A DNA stretch of 64,000 nucleotides from Pedobacter cryotolerans. GTDB lineage: Bacteria > Bacteroidota > Bacteroidia > Sphingobacteriales > Sphingobacteriaceae. Positions 50,743 through 59,379 of the stretch are shown piece by piece (positions within the stretch are counted from its first letter, which is position 1; every line of letters starts with the position of its first letter). The translations under genes and the position numbers were made by a program. The notes under the pieces were generated by a model. That model did no database searches. It was given only the letters and a program-made list of their open reading frames with translations, and was not told the origin of the DNA. The stretch spans positions 649,850 to 713,849 of the forward strand of contig NZ_SWBO01000001.1 of the NCBI RefSeq assembly GCF_005116475.1. Direction: 5' to 3'.

Positions 50743-52985
50743 TTTACTCCGCCAGTTGTAGCTTTCTTTGTAGTGTCAGTTTTAATTAAAACTGGATTAT
50801 TAGGCTGCACTTTTACCGAATCAGGTTTTTTAATTTCAGTGTTAACCTTTTTACCTGGCATTAATGGTTTAATTCCGCTTGGATCGTTACCAACCGATTT
50901 TGGATTTAAAACTTTTGGTGTAGTTGTTTTGCTTTTTGGCGCCACTTTTGGTTTTGCAGGTACACCTTTTATAATATCAGCTTTGCTGGTTGGTCTCAAT
51001 TCTGGTTTCCAAATAAAACCAGTTAACAAAGTGTTTTTAGGTAATTTTTCAACAGGATCTGTTCTTCCTTCAATTTCCCTAAACATGGTTACCTTGGTAA
51101 GCTCTTTGTCTTTAAAGCTAAATTTTATTCGGCTACTTACCGTTTGGTTCATGTTTTTAAATACATTTTTTTCGTCCTTGTCAAAATAAATACTTTCGGC
51201 GTTGCCGTCTATAAACATATTCTGCAGTTCGCCATCTTTAAAAAAACCTGTTGTTATTCTACCTTTAGCTTGGTTAAACTTGGTGGTATCGGTTTCCATG
51301 TTGGCTGCAAAAGAGTTTTGTAAAACTTGGAAACTGTGAATTTTATCGTTTTTGAAAAATACATGGATTGTATCTCCGGTTTGTTGTGAGCCTTGCGACC
51401 ACAATATTGGGTTGCTATACCATCTTAAAGTAGAATCTGCAGCAGTGTAAAATAGCGAATCTGAAACGGCTTGCAAATTAGATTTAAAAACCCTCACATT
51501 GTGAAAAGCCTTTATAACCCTTGTTCTTATCGTATCAGCAGGATTAAAAGCTACGCTATCTTTCGCCTTCACATTTAAAGCAGCTTTGGCTTTATTGCTA
51601 ACAATTACTTTTGGATCTTTACTAGCAGCAGTTTTTGTTTTTGGATCAATCTTTAAACTATCTTTTTTAGCAGTGCTAATATTTATTTTTTTAGGTAAAT
51701 CAATCGCTTTTTTCAAGCTATCCAATTTTATACTATCCGTTTTAACCTTTATGTCAGCAGCAAGAATTTTTACACTGTCGGTTAATATTTTTGGTGGCGG
51801 ATTTTTCTTTAATTCAGCCGCTAGTGCGTCACCTGCTTTTTGTTCTTTTTTACTTAATTTCTTTTTGGGTTCTGGTGCTACAACCTGTTTTTTTTCTAAC
51901 AATGTAGCTGCTGCAGCTTCTTTTCGAGCCTGGGCCTTCTCCTTTTCCTTGGCTTCTTTTTCTTTCTCATCTTCGGCGCCAATTTCGCTGTCTTTTTGTA
52001 CAACAGGCTTTTTAAACAATTTTAAAGTTTTTTGTAAAGCCATTTGTGCTTCCAAGGTATCGGCACTTAGCCAAAGCGAATCTAATTTTTTCTTCCCGCC
52101 AACGGTAATCGTATCTTTTGTGCCCATACCAAAATAAGCTTTTTTGGTAACAACAACACGTTCATCAGTTTTGTAATATTCGCCTAATTGTCCGTATAAA
52201 ACAGTTTTATCGGTGGTATCTTTAAAAACAATATTTTTAATTGCTTTTCCATAACCTGTTTTGCCATTGTAAACTAAACTATCTCCTTTTAAAGATTTTG
52301 TGCCTTGGGTGTAGAGGTTCTTTTTGCCGAAATAGGCATTTTCTGTTCTGGTATTGTAAGAACCATCTTCGGTGTATAAATTATCGTCTTTACCTTTAAT
52401 GTTAGTTGGCCCATAAAAGTAAGTCCAATTGGTAAAGGTATTGTAACGCAGAGTATCTGATTTAATGGTGGTTTGTGGAGTTACAGCTACCACATTATAT
52501 CTAAAGTAGGCATCTTTAGAGTTGGCAAAATAGTAACCACGTTTACTGGTTAGCGTTACATCCTTATTAACAATTTTACCGCCATTTACATAGGTGCCAA
52601 TTTTTAAACCCATGTCGTAATCCAGCACATTTGTGGTTAATGTAGATGTTAAATCTTTCATCACTACATTGCTATTTAAGTGTGCTAACTTTTTATTACC
52701 ATCGTAATTTAAAAAATCACTGTAAATATTTACGGTATCACCTTGGTTAATGTGAACGTTTTTATAGGCTTCAAAATAATTCCGCTCTTTGTAAAAAACT
52801 GCACTGTCACAAGTAAGGGTTGCATTATCTTGCCTAAATACGGGGTTTTTAACATAGTTGATATTCGTTTTCGTATCAACAGTTAATTTGGTAGATCGCT
52901 CCAATATAATTTTTGTTCGCTGTTCTTGCGCAAACAAAATACTCGGAAACAGTAATAAAAGAAAGAAAAAGCGTAATTTCTGCAC
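50739..52985 (-). CDS. OstA/LptA-like protein with a lysine/alanine-rich insertion
   Basis: A 748-residue exported protein: signal peptide ending ILFAQ, then OstA/LptA-type repeats ([60 protein letters not shown]), which in LPS transport form a bridge across the periplasm. Residues of about 330-480 are a charged, Lys/Ala-rich run ([20 protein letters not shown] and similar), and a second OstA-like portion follows. The C-terminal tail is Pro/Lys-rich. The start is GTG, 4 nt after a TAACTTTG box. Role in LPS export is by family only. Confidence 0.82.
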   Translation of the reverse strand: MQKLRFFFLLLLFPSILFAQEQRTKIILERSTKLTVDTKTNINYVKNPVFRQDNATLTCDSAVFYKERNYFEAYKNVHINQGDTVNIYSDFLNYDGNKKLAHLNSNVVMKDLTSTLTTNVLDYDMGLKIGTYVNGGKIVNKDVTLTSKRGYYFANSKDAYFRYNVVAVTPQTTIKSDTLRYNTFTNWTYFYGPTNIKGKDDNLYTEDGSYNTRTENAYFGKKNLYTQGTKSLKGDSLVYNGKTGYGKAIKNIVFKDTTDKTVLYGQLGEYYKTDERVVVTKKAYFGMGTKDTITVGGKKKLDSLWLSADTLEAQMALQKTLKLFKKPVVQKDSEIGAEDEKEKEAKEKEKAQARKEAAAATLLEKKQVVAPEPKKKLSKKEQKAGDALAAELKKNPPPKILTDSVKILAADIKVKTDSIKLDSLKKAIDLPKKINISTAKKDSLKIDPKTKTAASKDPKVIVSNKAKAALNVKAKDSVAFNPADTIRTRVIKAFHNVRVFKSNLQAVSDSLFYTAADSTLRWYSNPILWSQGSQQTGDTIHVFFKNDKIHSFQVLQNSFAANMETDTTKFNQAKGRITTGFFKDGELQNMFIDGNAESIYFDKDEKNVFKNMNQTVSSRIKFSFKDKELTKVTMFREIEGRTDPVEKLPKNTLLTGFIWKPELRPTSKADIIKGVPAKPKVAPKSKTTTPKVLNPKSVGNDPSGIKPLMPGKKVNTEIKKPDSVKVQPNNPVLIKTDTTKKATTGGVN

Positions 52986-52989
52986 TTTA

Positions 52990-52997
52990 CAAAGTTA
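52990..52997 (-). promoter_or_regulatory. -7 box of the OstA-like gene; predicts a leaderless mRNA
   Basis: TAACTTTG on the minus strand ends 4 nt before the GTG at 52985. It lies in the same 51-bp spacer as the tilS promoter. Confidence 0.5.
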
Positions 52998-53001
52998 TGG
53001 T

Positions 53002-53032
53002 TTTGTGTAAGAATTTAAATTAAATATTTTTG
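53002..53032 (+). promoter_or_regulatory. Promoter of tilS; predicts a leaderless mRNA
   Basis: TTTG at 53002-53005, 19-nt spacer, TATTTTTG at 53025-53032: an exact match to the Bacteroidota promoter. The box ends 4 nt before the ATG at 53037. Confidence 0.7.
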
Positions 53033-53036
53033 AGCC

Positions 53037-54371
53037 ATGTTACCGCTACAGCAGTTTAAAGATTATATCAAAAAAAATGCCCTTTTTTTGCCCGAGCAAA
53101 AAATAGTATTGGCAGTAAGTGGCGGTAAAGATTCTGTATTAATGGCTCAGCTATTTAAACTCTGTAACTATAACTTTAGTATTGCACATTGCAATTTTAA
53201 TTTACGGGCAGATGAAGCCCAACGAGATGAAAGTTTTGTGAAATTGTTAGCCAGCACTTTTGATGTGCCTTTTTACATTACCCATTTTGATACTAAAGCT
53301 TATGCTGCTGAACATCAGATTTCTACACAAATGGCGGCTAGAGATTTGCGCTACCAATGGTTTGAGCAAGTTAGGGTAGAAGGGAATTACGATTATATTG
53401 CAGTAGCCCATCATCAAAGCGATGCTATAGAAACATTATTGCTAAACCTAATACGTGGCACCGGTATTAGTGGGATGCATGGTATTTTACCTAAAAGGGA
53501 TAAAATTATCCGACCGTTGCTATTTTTATCGAGGTTACAAATTGATGAATTGGTAGAAGAAAATGATATCAACTTTGTTGAAGACAGCTCTAACGAAAGT
53601 AGTAAATATGCCCGCAATAAAATTAGGTTAAATGTAATACCGCACCTGCGGGATATAAACCCGAATTTAGAAGAAACCTTTGCCCAAAATATCATCCGCT
53701 TTGCCGAAACCGAGGAAGTTTTAACTGCATTTGTTGCGCAAAAACGCATGGAAGTGATGAGCCAAGTAAATGGCGATGTTTGCTTAAACATAGCTAAAAT
53801 TAGTGCGCTTAAACCACAAAAGCTTATCGTTTTTGAGTTTTTAAAACCATATCATTTTACCAGTAAAGTCGTTGATGAGTTGCTGAACTCTTTAAATAAA
53901 CAAACCGGAACCTCATTTTACAGTTCTACACATGCTGCAACCATTAACAGAGATCATGTATTAATTTCCGCTTTGCGGGATGAGCAAGAAATTGCTGTAC
54001 AATTTTTACACCCAAAAGATGATTGCATAATTATTAACCGTACTAAAATCTCACTTTTTTATACAGAATCTACTTTAGTAGAAAATAATGCGCTTAAAGC
54101 ATTTGTAGATTTAGATCAGTTGATTTTTCCTTTAATTATTCGTTTTTGGCAAGATGGCGATAAATTTATGCCATTAGGTATGCGAAACTTTAAAAAACTG
54201 AGCGATTTTTTTATCGATCAAAAAGTACCACTACCGCAAAAGGATAAAATTCCGTTATTAATTAATGGTAATGGCGAAATTATTTGGATTGCAGGTTTTA
54301 GAACAGACAATAGATATAAAGTAAATGCAACAACAAAAAAAGTTGCTATATTCGAACTGTCAAACTTATAA
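53037..54371 (+). CDS. tilS: tRNA(Ile) lysidine synthetase
   Basis: A 444-residue enzyme that converts C34 of the AUA-reading tRNA-Ile to lysidine. The PP-loop motif is VLAVSGGKDSVLMAQL near residue 25, followed by HCNFNLRADEAQRDE and AVAHHQSDAIETLLLNLIRG. The C-terminal domain (PLGMRNFKKLSDFFIDQKVP) is typical. The next gene starts on its stop codon (TAATG overlap). Confidence 0.95.
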   Translation: MLPLQQFKDYIKKNALFLPEQKIVLAVSGGKDSVLMAQLFKLCNYNFSIAHCNFNLRADEAQRDESFVKLLASTFDVPFYITHFDTKAYAAEHQISTQMAARDLRYQWFEQVRVEGNYDYIAVAHHQSDAIETLLLNLIRGTGISGMHGILPKRDKIIRPLLFLSRLQIDELVEENDINFVEDSSNESSKYARNKIRLNVIPHLRDINPNLEETFAQNIIRFAETEEVLTAFVAQKRMEVMSQVNGDVCLNIAKISALKPQKLIVFEFLKPYHFTSKVVDELLNSLNKQTGTSFYSSTHAATINRDHVLISALRDEQEIAVQFLHPKDDCIIINRTKISLFYTESTLVENNALKAFVDLDQLIFPLIIRFWQDGDKFMPLGMRNFKKLSDFFIDQKVPLPQKDKIPLLINGNGEIIWIAGFRTDNRYKVNATTKKVAIFELSNL

Positions 54372-54853
54372 TGGATCAGAAACATACTTTTATAGAGAAA
54401 CAGTATATCGGGCGAGATTACATCCGCATTGCGATAAGGCTAATTATGGCCGCTTTCTGTTTTGGTGCTTATGTTTATGAACGTGACCGCGATAATACCG
54501 TAGATTTATTTTTGGTTGTTGGTTTCGGTATCATTGGGGTTTCAATTATTCTATTATTTTTAATTCAGTACAAAACCATTATCGAAAACAGAAAAGTAAT
54601 TATTGATGGTTTGTGGACTGCAAAAAAGGTAGTAATCGATTTAAAAGACATTATTAAAGTTCGCAAGGCTACTTATAGTAATTTCTTATTCAATAATCCT
54701 GTTTATAATTTACATAAAAAAGGTAGTGTTCGTTTTTATTCTTCGGGTAAAGATGCTGTTGTACTAACAGATAGAGATGGTTTAGAATATTTTATTGGCA
54801 CACAAAGACCAAACGAAATGTACTTGGTTATACAGGCAGAAATGAAAGCCTAA
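54371..54853 (+). CDS. Small membrane protein with a PH-like domain
   Basis: A 160-residue protein with two hydrophobic segments near residues 25-45 and 50-67 and then a soluble C-terminal domain with strand-rich sequence (VIIDGLWTAKKVVIDLKDII, SVRFYSSGKDAVVLTDRDGL, EYFIGTQRPNEMYLVIQAEM) that resembles the bacterial PH fold. It overlaps tilS by one base and is surely coexpressed with it. No known function. Confidence 0.65.
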   Translation: MDQKHTFIEKQYIGRDYIRIAIRLIMAAFCFGAYVYERDRDNTVDLFLVVGFGIIGVSIILLFLIQYKTIIENRKVIIDGLWTAKKVVIDLKDIIKVRKATYSNFLFNNPVYNLHKKGSVRFYSSGKDAVVLTDRDGLEYFIGTQRPNEMYLVIQAEMKA

Positions 54854-54993
54854 TTCGCTTTTCAAACGGGATTAAATTCCCCAAAAATCAATAGCATCAT
54901 TTTTCTTAAAATTATAAAACCTGCTTCTAAAGCATTTTTTTGGCTATTTTACCTCGAGGCATCGAAATTGTTTTTCATCAATAAAACAACATA

Positions 54994-55470
54994 ATGATGA
55001 AATTACAGGTAAAAATTTATTTTATTATAGCTGTGGCGATTGTATGCGCTACGGCGGTTAAAGCGCAAACTTATGCGCCAAAAGTTACAAAAGATTCGGC
55101 AGCGGTATTAAAAGCCAGGTTAGAGTCGTTAAAAGCCAGCACAAAAGTACAAGAGTTAAAAATTAAAGAAGCAGAAGAAGAGGAAGAGGTAGAAAAACTA
55201 AGAATAAAGCTTTTAGAAGCAAATGGTAATGCAAAGGCATCAGCATCGCAAAATAACGATGTTTCTGAAAAATTAAAAACTTCAAATGTTGACGCAAAAG
55301 CATTAGAAAAAGTAGCAAAAAAGGCTAAAAATGATACGGCTGACGCTCAAAAAGCATTAGAACGTTTCAATAAACAAATAGCAAAAGTAGAAGATATTAG
55401 AACGCAAATACAAGGTGAAGAGCGGAAACTCACTTATAAAAAACCATTTATAATTTACGATTATAAATAG
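54994..55470 (+). CDS. Secreted coiled-coil protein of unknown function
   Basis: A 158-residue protein with a signal peptide ending near TAVKAQ and a long charged helical region of about 110 residues (KARLESLKASTKVQELKIKE, EAEEEEEVEKLRIKLLEANG), which should form a coiled coil. A short tail KPFIIYDYK follows. The start could be the second ATG at 54997 with no change to the protein's nature. A terminator follows its stop by a few bases. Confidence 0.65.
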   Translation: MMKLQVKIYFIIAVAIVCATAVKAQTYAPKVTKDSAAVLKARLESLKASTKVQELKIKEAEEEEEVEKLRIKLLEANGNAKASASQNNDVSEKLKTSNVDAKALEKVAKKAKNDTADAQKALERFNKQIAKVEDIRTQIQGEERKLTYKKPFIIYDYK

Positions 55471-55472
55471 CA

Positions 55473-55508
55473 AAATGGCTGTCTGAGAGGATGGCCATTT
55501 TTGTTTTT
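55473..55508 (+). terminator. Terminator after the coiled-coil protein gene
   Basis: Arms AAATGGC (55473-55479) and GCCATTT (55494-55500) with a 14-nt loop, then TTGTTTTT. Confidence 0.75.
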
Positions 55509-55590
55509 ACAGCTATCAATTTTATTACCGAGAGATAACACAAAGTACAGCTAATATCGGTTAATTTGCTTTTATAAATAACGGTATTAA

Positions 55591-56730
55591 ATGAAAATAG
55601 GAATTGTTTGTTATCCTACCTTTGGTGGTAGCGGTGTTGTGGCAACAGAATTGGGTAAAGCACTTGCTAACCAAGGTCACCAGGTTCATTTTATTACTTA
55701 TAGTCAGCCCGCCCGTTTAGATTTTTTCTCTGCAAATTTATTTTATCACGAAGTTTCGGTAAGAGATTATCCGCTTTTTGATTATGCGCCTTATGAATCT
55801 GCACTTGCCAGTAAATTAGTAGATGTAGTTCGGTTCGAAAAATTAGATATTTTACATGTACATTATGCAATTCCACATGCCTCTGCCGCTTTTATGGCTA
55901 AGCAAATATTGGCAACTTATGGCATTAACATACCGTTTGTAACCACATTACATGGTACCGATATTACTTTGGTTGGTAAAGATGCAACTTATAAACCCGT
56001 AGTAACTTTTTCAATTAACCAGAGTGATGGTGTTACAACCGTTTCGCAAGATTTAAAAGAAGATACTTACAATCATTTCGAGATTAAAAAAGAGATTAAA
56101 GTAATTCCCAATTTTATAGATTTTAATCGCTTTAGTTTACAACCCAAAGATCATTTTAAAAAAGCAATTGCCCCAAATAACGAGCGTATTTTAATTCATA
56201 CCTCAAATTTTAGAAAGGTAAAACGTACGCACGATGTAATTAAGATGTTTAAAAAGGTTTTAGAAAAAATTCCTTCTAAACTTTTAATGGTAGGCGATGG
56301 GCCAGAACGTAATGCCAACGAACAATTGTGTAGAGAGCTTGGCATTAACGAGCATGTAAGGTTTTTAGGTAAACAAGATGCGGTTGAAGAAATTTTATCG
56401 GTTTCAGATTTGTTTATTATGCCATCAGAATCTGAAAGTTTTGGTTTAGCCGCACTAGAGGCAATGGCTTGTAAAGTTCCCGTAATAACATCAAACGCTG
56501 GCGGTTTACCCGAGTTAAATATCGATGATTTTTGTGGTTACATGTGCAATGTTGGCGATATAGACGACATGGCGAATAAGGCAATTACCATTTTGAGTAA
56601 TGAAGAAACACTAAATTACTTCAAAGAAAACGCTTTAAAAAGGGCTCAAGATTTCGATTTAAAAAAGATTTTGCCGATGTATATTGATTATTATAAAGAG
56701 GTTTTAGAGAAATCTAAAGCTGGTGTGTAA
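55591..56730 (+). CDS. bshA: BshA, N-acetyl-alpha-D-glucosaminyl L-malate synthase
   Basis: A 379-residue GT4 glycosyltransferase that joins UDP-GlcNAc to malate in the first step of bacillithiol synthesis. The start KIGIVCYPTFGGSGVVATEL is specific, followed by LHVHYAIPHASAAFMA and the nucleotide-sugar EX7E site in SESESFGLAALEAMACKVPV near residue 290. No bshB or bshC is in the window. This implies that the organism uses bacillithiol as its main thiol. Confidence 0.95.
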   Translation: MKIGIVCYPTFGGSGVVATELGKALANQGHQVHFITYSQPARLDFFSANLFYHEVSVRDYPLFDYAPYESALASKLVDVVRFEKLDILHVHYAIPHASAAFMAKQILATYGINIPFVTTLHGTDITLVGKDATYKPVVTFSINQSDGVTTVSQDLKEDTYNHFEIKKEIKVIPNFIDFNRFSLQPKDHFKKAIAPNNERILIHTSNFRKVKRTHDVIKMFKKVLEKIPSKLLMVGDGPERNANEQLCRELGINEHVRFLGKQDAVEEILSVSDLFIMPSESESFGLAALEAMACKVPVITSNAGGLPELNIDDFCGYMCNVGDIDDMANKAITILSNEETLNYFKENALKRAQDFDLKKILPMYIDYYKEVLEKSKAGV

Positions 56731-56771
56731 TTAGATCTGAAAAGCAGATTCAGCGTTTCATTTTAATGTTA

Positions 56772-56868
56772 GTCCTGCTTTTCGTTCCAATACTTTTTTT
56801 CTCAAACCTCGTAGGTTTCTAAAAACCTACGAGGTTTTAAAAAAAGTATTTCCACTACAATCAGGTTT
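56772..56868. repeat. Dispersed hairpin element, outer-arm family, copy 7
   Basis: Left arm GTCCTGCTTTTCGTTCCAAT, inner stem AACCTCGTAGGTTT/AAACCTACGAGGTT, right arm AAGTATTTCCACTACAATCA with GG. The arms match copy 4 almost exactly; the inner stem does not. Confidence 0.7.
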
Positions 56869-56911
56869 AAATCACGCAGGTTTTTGCTTAATGCCATTGC
56901 TTTAATAGTTT

Positions 56912-57035
56912 CGTCATTGCGAACTGAAGAGGAGGATTTGCGTTGGAGTGAAGCAATCTATCTTGCAGGTTACACCACGCAGGGTTTTAATAGAAGGAAA
57001 GATTGCTTCGTCGCTCCGCTTCCCTTGCAATGACG
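56912..57035. repeat. Long inverted repeat, GTCATTGCGA type
   Basis: CGTCATTGCGAACTGAAG on the left and CTCCGCTTCCCTTGCAATGACG on the right are imperfect complements; inside, GAAGCAATC and GATTGCTTC also pair. Confidence 0.65.
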
Positions 57036-57057
57036 ATTAAACCTAATAAACTAACTA

Positions 57058-58152
57058 CTATCTACTAAAAACCAAACAAACTGGCGTGCCAACATTAATG
57101 CGTTTACCGCTATCGCTAAGTTTTCCGGTTTTTTTATTTCTATTAAAAATCACAACATCATTTGTATATTGATGCGCTACTAACAAAAATTTCCCGCTAG
57201 GATCTATGGTAAAAAAGCGAGGGCCTTTACCTAAAGTACTTACTGTTTCAATAAGTTTTAAACTTCCGTTTTTAGCAATACTGAATATAGAAACTGTATT
57301 TGCATCGCCGCGGTTGGTTTGATAAAGAAACTTGCCATCTGTTGAAATTTGAATAGCTGCCCCATCAATTTTACCTTCAAAATTTGGTGTTGTAGTTGCT
57401 ATTTGCTGCTTGAAGGTTAAATTTCCATCATGGTAATTAAAAACACTTATTTTGCCAGTAAATTCATGCGCCAAATAAACATATTTTCCATTAGGGCTAA
57501 ACGTTAAATGACGTGGCCCAGAACCCGCATCTGTACTTATATTAGTTTTTAATATTAAGGGTTTTTCTGCTTTTGCATCGTAGCTGTAGGTGTATATCTT
57601 GTCTTCACCTAAATCTACTGCCAAAACATATTTTTTATCTGGTGTAAACATTACTTGGTGTGCATGTGCACTTGCCTGCCTTGGGTCTGGTCCGCTGCCA
57701 GTATGTTGTATCAATTGCTTTTCAGTATCAAGCGAGCCATCATTTTTAACTCCAAAAACATTGATACTACCACCACCATAGTTAGCTGTAATTACATTTA
57801 TCCCATCGGTAATTATGTAACAAGGGTTTTGGCCTGCTGGTAATTGATTGAGCATTTTAGCTTCTGCATGGTTATTGTTAAAAGCATAAGCGGTTACAGC
57901 ACTTTTATCTTTTAACATATAAGTGCTGTAAATAAATTTATTATCACTGCTTAAGGCTAAATAACCTTGGTCGGCTGGACTTTTGATAATGCTTAAAGCT
58001 TTACTCTCAGCAGTTTTGGTGTCGAAATTGTAAACGTAAATTCCTTCGCTGTTATTGGCTCTGGTAAAAGTGCCGACAATTAGTTTGTGGGTTTGCGAAC
58101 TAGCACTAAAAGTAATATAGAATAAGGAAAATAAAAGAAGTAGTTTTTTCAT
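57058..58152 (-). CDS. Secreted lactonase-family beta-propeller, paralog 1
   Basis: About 364 residues with a signal peptide (MKKLLLLFSLFYITFSASSQ) and a seven-bladed propeller of the 6-phosphogluconolactonase (YkgB/Pgl) type. Typical strings are SAHAHQVMFTPDKKYVLAVD, GSGPRHLTFSPNGKYVYLAH and GKGPRFFTIDPSGKFLLVAH. It is a close tandem relative of the gene 22 nt upstream, with long nearly identical stretches (FLYQTNRGD, TNDVVIFNR, GTPVCLVF). The start is ATG 58152; an upstream start would overlap the other paralog. Substrate unknown, as the cytoplasmic Pgl role does not fit a secreted protein. Confidence 0.85.
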   Translation of the reverse strand: MKKLLLLFSLFYITFSASSQTHKLIVGTFTRANNSEGIYVYNFDTKTAESKALSIIKSPADQGYLALSSDNKFIYSTYMLKDKSAVTAYAFNNNHAEAKMLNQLPAGQNPCYIITDGINVITANYGGGSINVFGVKNDGSLDTEKQLIQHTGSGPDPRQASAHAHQVMFTPDKKYVLAVDLGEDKIYTYSYDAKAEKPLILKTNISTDAGSGPRHLTFSPNGKYVYLAHEFTGKISVFNYHDGNLTFKQQIATTTPNFEGKIDGAAIQISTDGKFLYQTNRGDANTVSIFSIAKNGSLKLIETVSTLGKGPRFFTIDPSGKFLLVAHQYTNDVVIFNRNKKTGKLSDSGKRINVGTPVCLVFSR

Positions 58153-58174
58153 AACTAATAGCTTTATTAAGAAT

Positions 58175-59275
58175 TTAATCAGCAAAAACCAAACAAACAG
58201 GCGTGCCAACAGAAATTCTTTTACCGCTATCGGTAAGTTTGCCTGTTTTGCTATCGCGATTAAAAATCACCACATCATTAGTGTATTGGTGTGCTACCAG
58301 CAAATGTTTTCCGCTCGGGTCAATCGTAAAATTACGAGGGCCTTTGCCCAAAGTACTAACAGTTTCTACAAGTTTTAAAGTTCCGTTAGCTGCTAATGCG
58401 AATAAGGAAATCGTGTTTAAATCACCACGATTAGTTTGGTATAAAAACTTGCCATCGGCGGATACATGGATATCTGCAGCGTCAATTTTGCCTTTAAAAT
58501 CTTTGTCAACGGTTTCAATTTGTTGTAATTCGGTTAAATTACCATCAGCATATTTATAAGCAGTTACGGTTCCAGTAAATTCATGTGTTAAATAGGCAAA
58601 TTTTCCGTTCGGGCTAAATGCCAAATGCCTTGGGCCAGAGCCTGGGGTAACTTTAATTTTAGATTTAAGTGTGAGTTCTTTTTTAGCTGTTTTGGCGATA
58701 CTGTAAATGTAAACATGGTCTTCGCCTAAATCATTTACAACTGCATATTTTTTATCTGGTGTTAGCTGTACTTGATGCACATGAGCACTTTGTTGTCGTG
58801 CTGCGTTAACGCTTTTACCTGTATGTTGTATAACTTGTTTAGTAGCTAAGAATTTTCCATCAGCAGCGGCTGTCAAAGAAACTACACTTCCGCCAGAATA
58901 ATTAGCCACTAAAATTTGATTTCCGTTAGTTGTAATAAAACACGGATCTGCACCTTCTGATGATATTTTATCGATAAAGTTTAAGCTTCCACTTTGTGTG
59001 TTAAACCCAAATGAACTTATGGTGCTATTTTTACTATCCTCATTAACTGCATAAATAAATTTTTTATCCTTACTTACCGTCAAATAACTAGGGTTTGTGC
59101 TTTTAGTAGTGCTTTTTAATTGAGTTGCTGCGGTTTGGCTATCGTATTTGTAAACATAAATGCCTTCGCTATTGCCCTTGTTGGTATAGGTGCCAATAAT
59201 AAGGTTGTAATTTTGAGCTTTAGCTTGCAGCATTATAAATATAGCGGTTAATAAAATCAGGAGTTTTTTCATCAT
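58175..59275 (-). CDS. Secreted lactonase-family beta-propeller, paralog 2
   Basis: A 366-residue relative of the preceding gene, also with a signal peptide (MKKLLILLTAIFIMLQAKAQ) and the lactonase propeller (YTNKGNSEGIYVYKYDSQTA, AHVHQVQLTPDKKYAVVNDL, GSGPRHLAFSPNGKFAYLTH). It lies 22 nt before paralog 1 on the same strand, so the pair arose by tandem duplication. A start at 59272 would remove the first Met. It may act on sugar lactones in the periplasm; there is no direct evidence. Confidence 0.85.
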   Translation of the reverse strand: MMKKLLILLTAIFIMLQAKAQNYNLIIGTYTNKGNSEGIYVYKYDSQTAATQLKSTTKSTNPSYLTVSKDKKFIYAVNEDSKNSTISSFGFNTQSGSLNFIDKISSEGADPCFITTNGNQILVANYSGGSVVSLTAAADGKFLATKQVIQHTGKSVNAARQQSAHVHQVQLTPDKKYAVVNDLGEDHVYIYSIAKTAKKELTLKSKIKVTPGSGPRHLAFSPNGKFAYLTHEFTGTVTAYKYADGNLTELQQIETVDKDFKGKIDAADIHVSADGKFLYQTNRGDLNTISLFALAANGTLKLVETVSTLGKGPRNFTIDPSGKHLLVAHQYTNDVVIFNRDSKTGKLTDSGKRISVGTPVCLVFAD

Positions 59276-59343
59276 TAATTTATTTAACGCAAAATACGCA
59301 AAGAATGTTTCGCAAAGAAAGGATAGACAGTTTTAGAATCAAA

Positions 59344-59370
59344 AAAGTCGCTTTTTTTATGAGCGACTTT
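59344..59370 (-). terminator. Terminator after the pseudouridine synthase gene
   Basis: Arms AAAGTCGCT (59344-59352) and AGCGACTTT (59362-59370). On the minus strand the hairpin is followed by a U run from the A tract at 59341-59346. Confidence 0.75.
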
Positions 59371-59379
59371 ATTTAAGTT

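Larger units (their letters stand above)
56731..57057. other. Intergenic region of about 330 bp filled by two repeats
   Basis: An outer-arm hairpin element (56772-56868) and a long GTCATTGCGA-type inverted repeat (56912-57035) occupy most of it. No gene. Confidence 0.6.

Noticed and set aside
51586..52137. 183-codon frame antisense to the OstA-like gene
   Set aside because: It is the hydrophobic complement of the Lys/Ala/Asp-rich region of the real gene, with no independent support.
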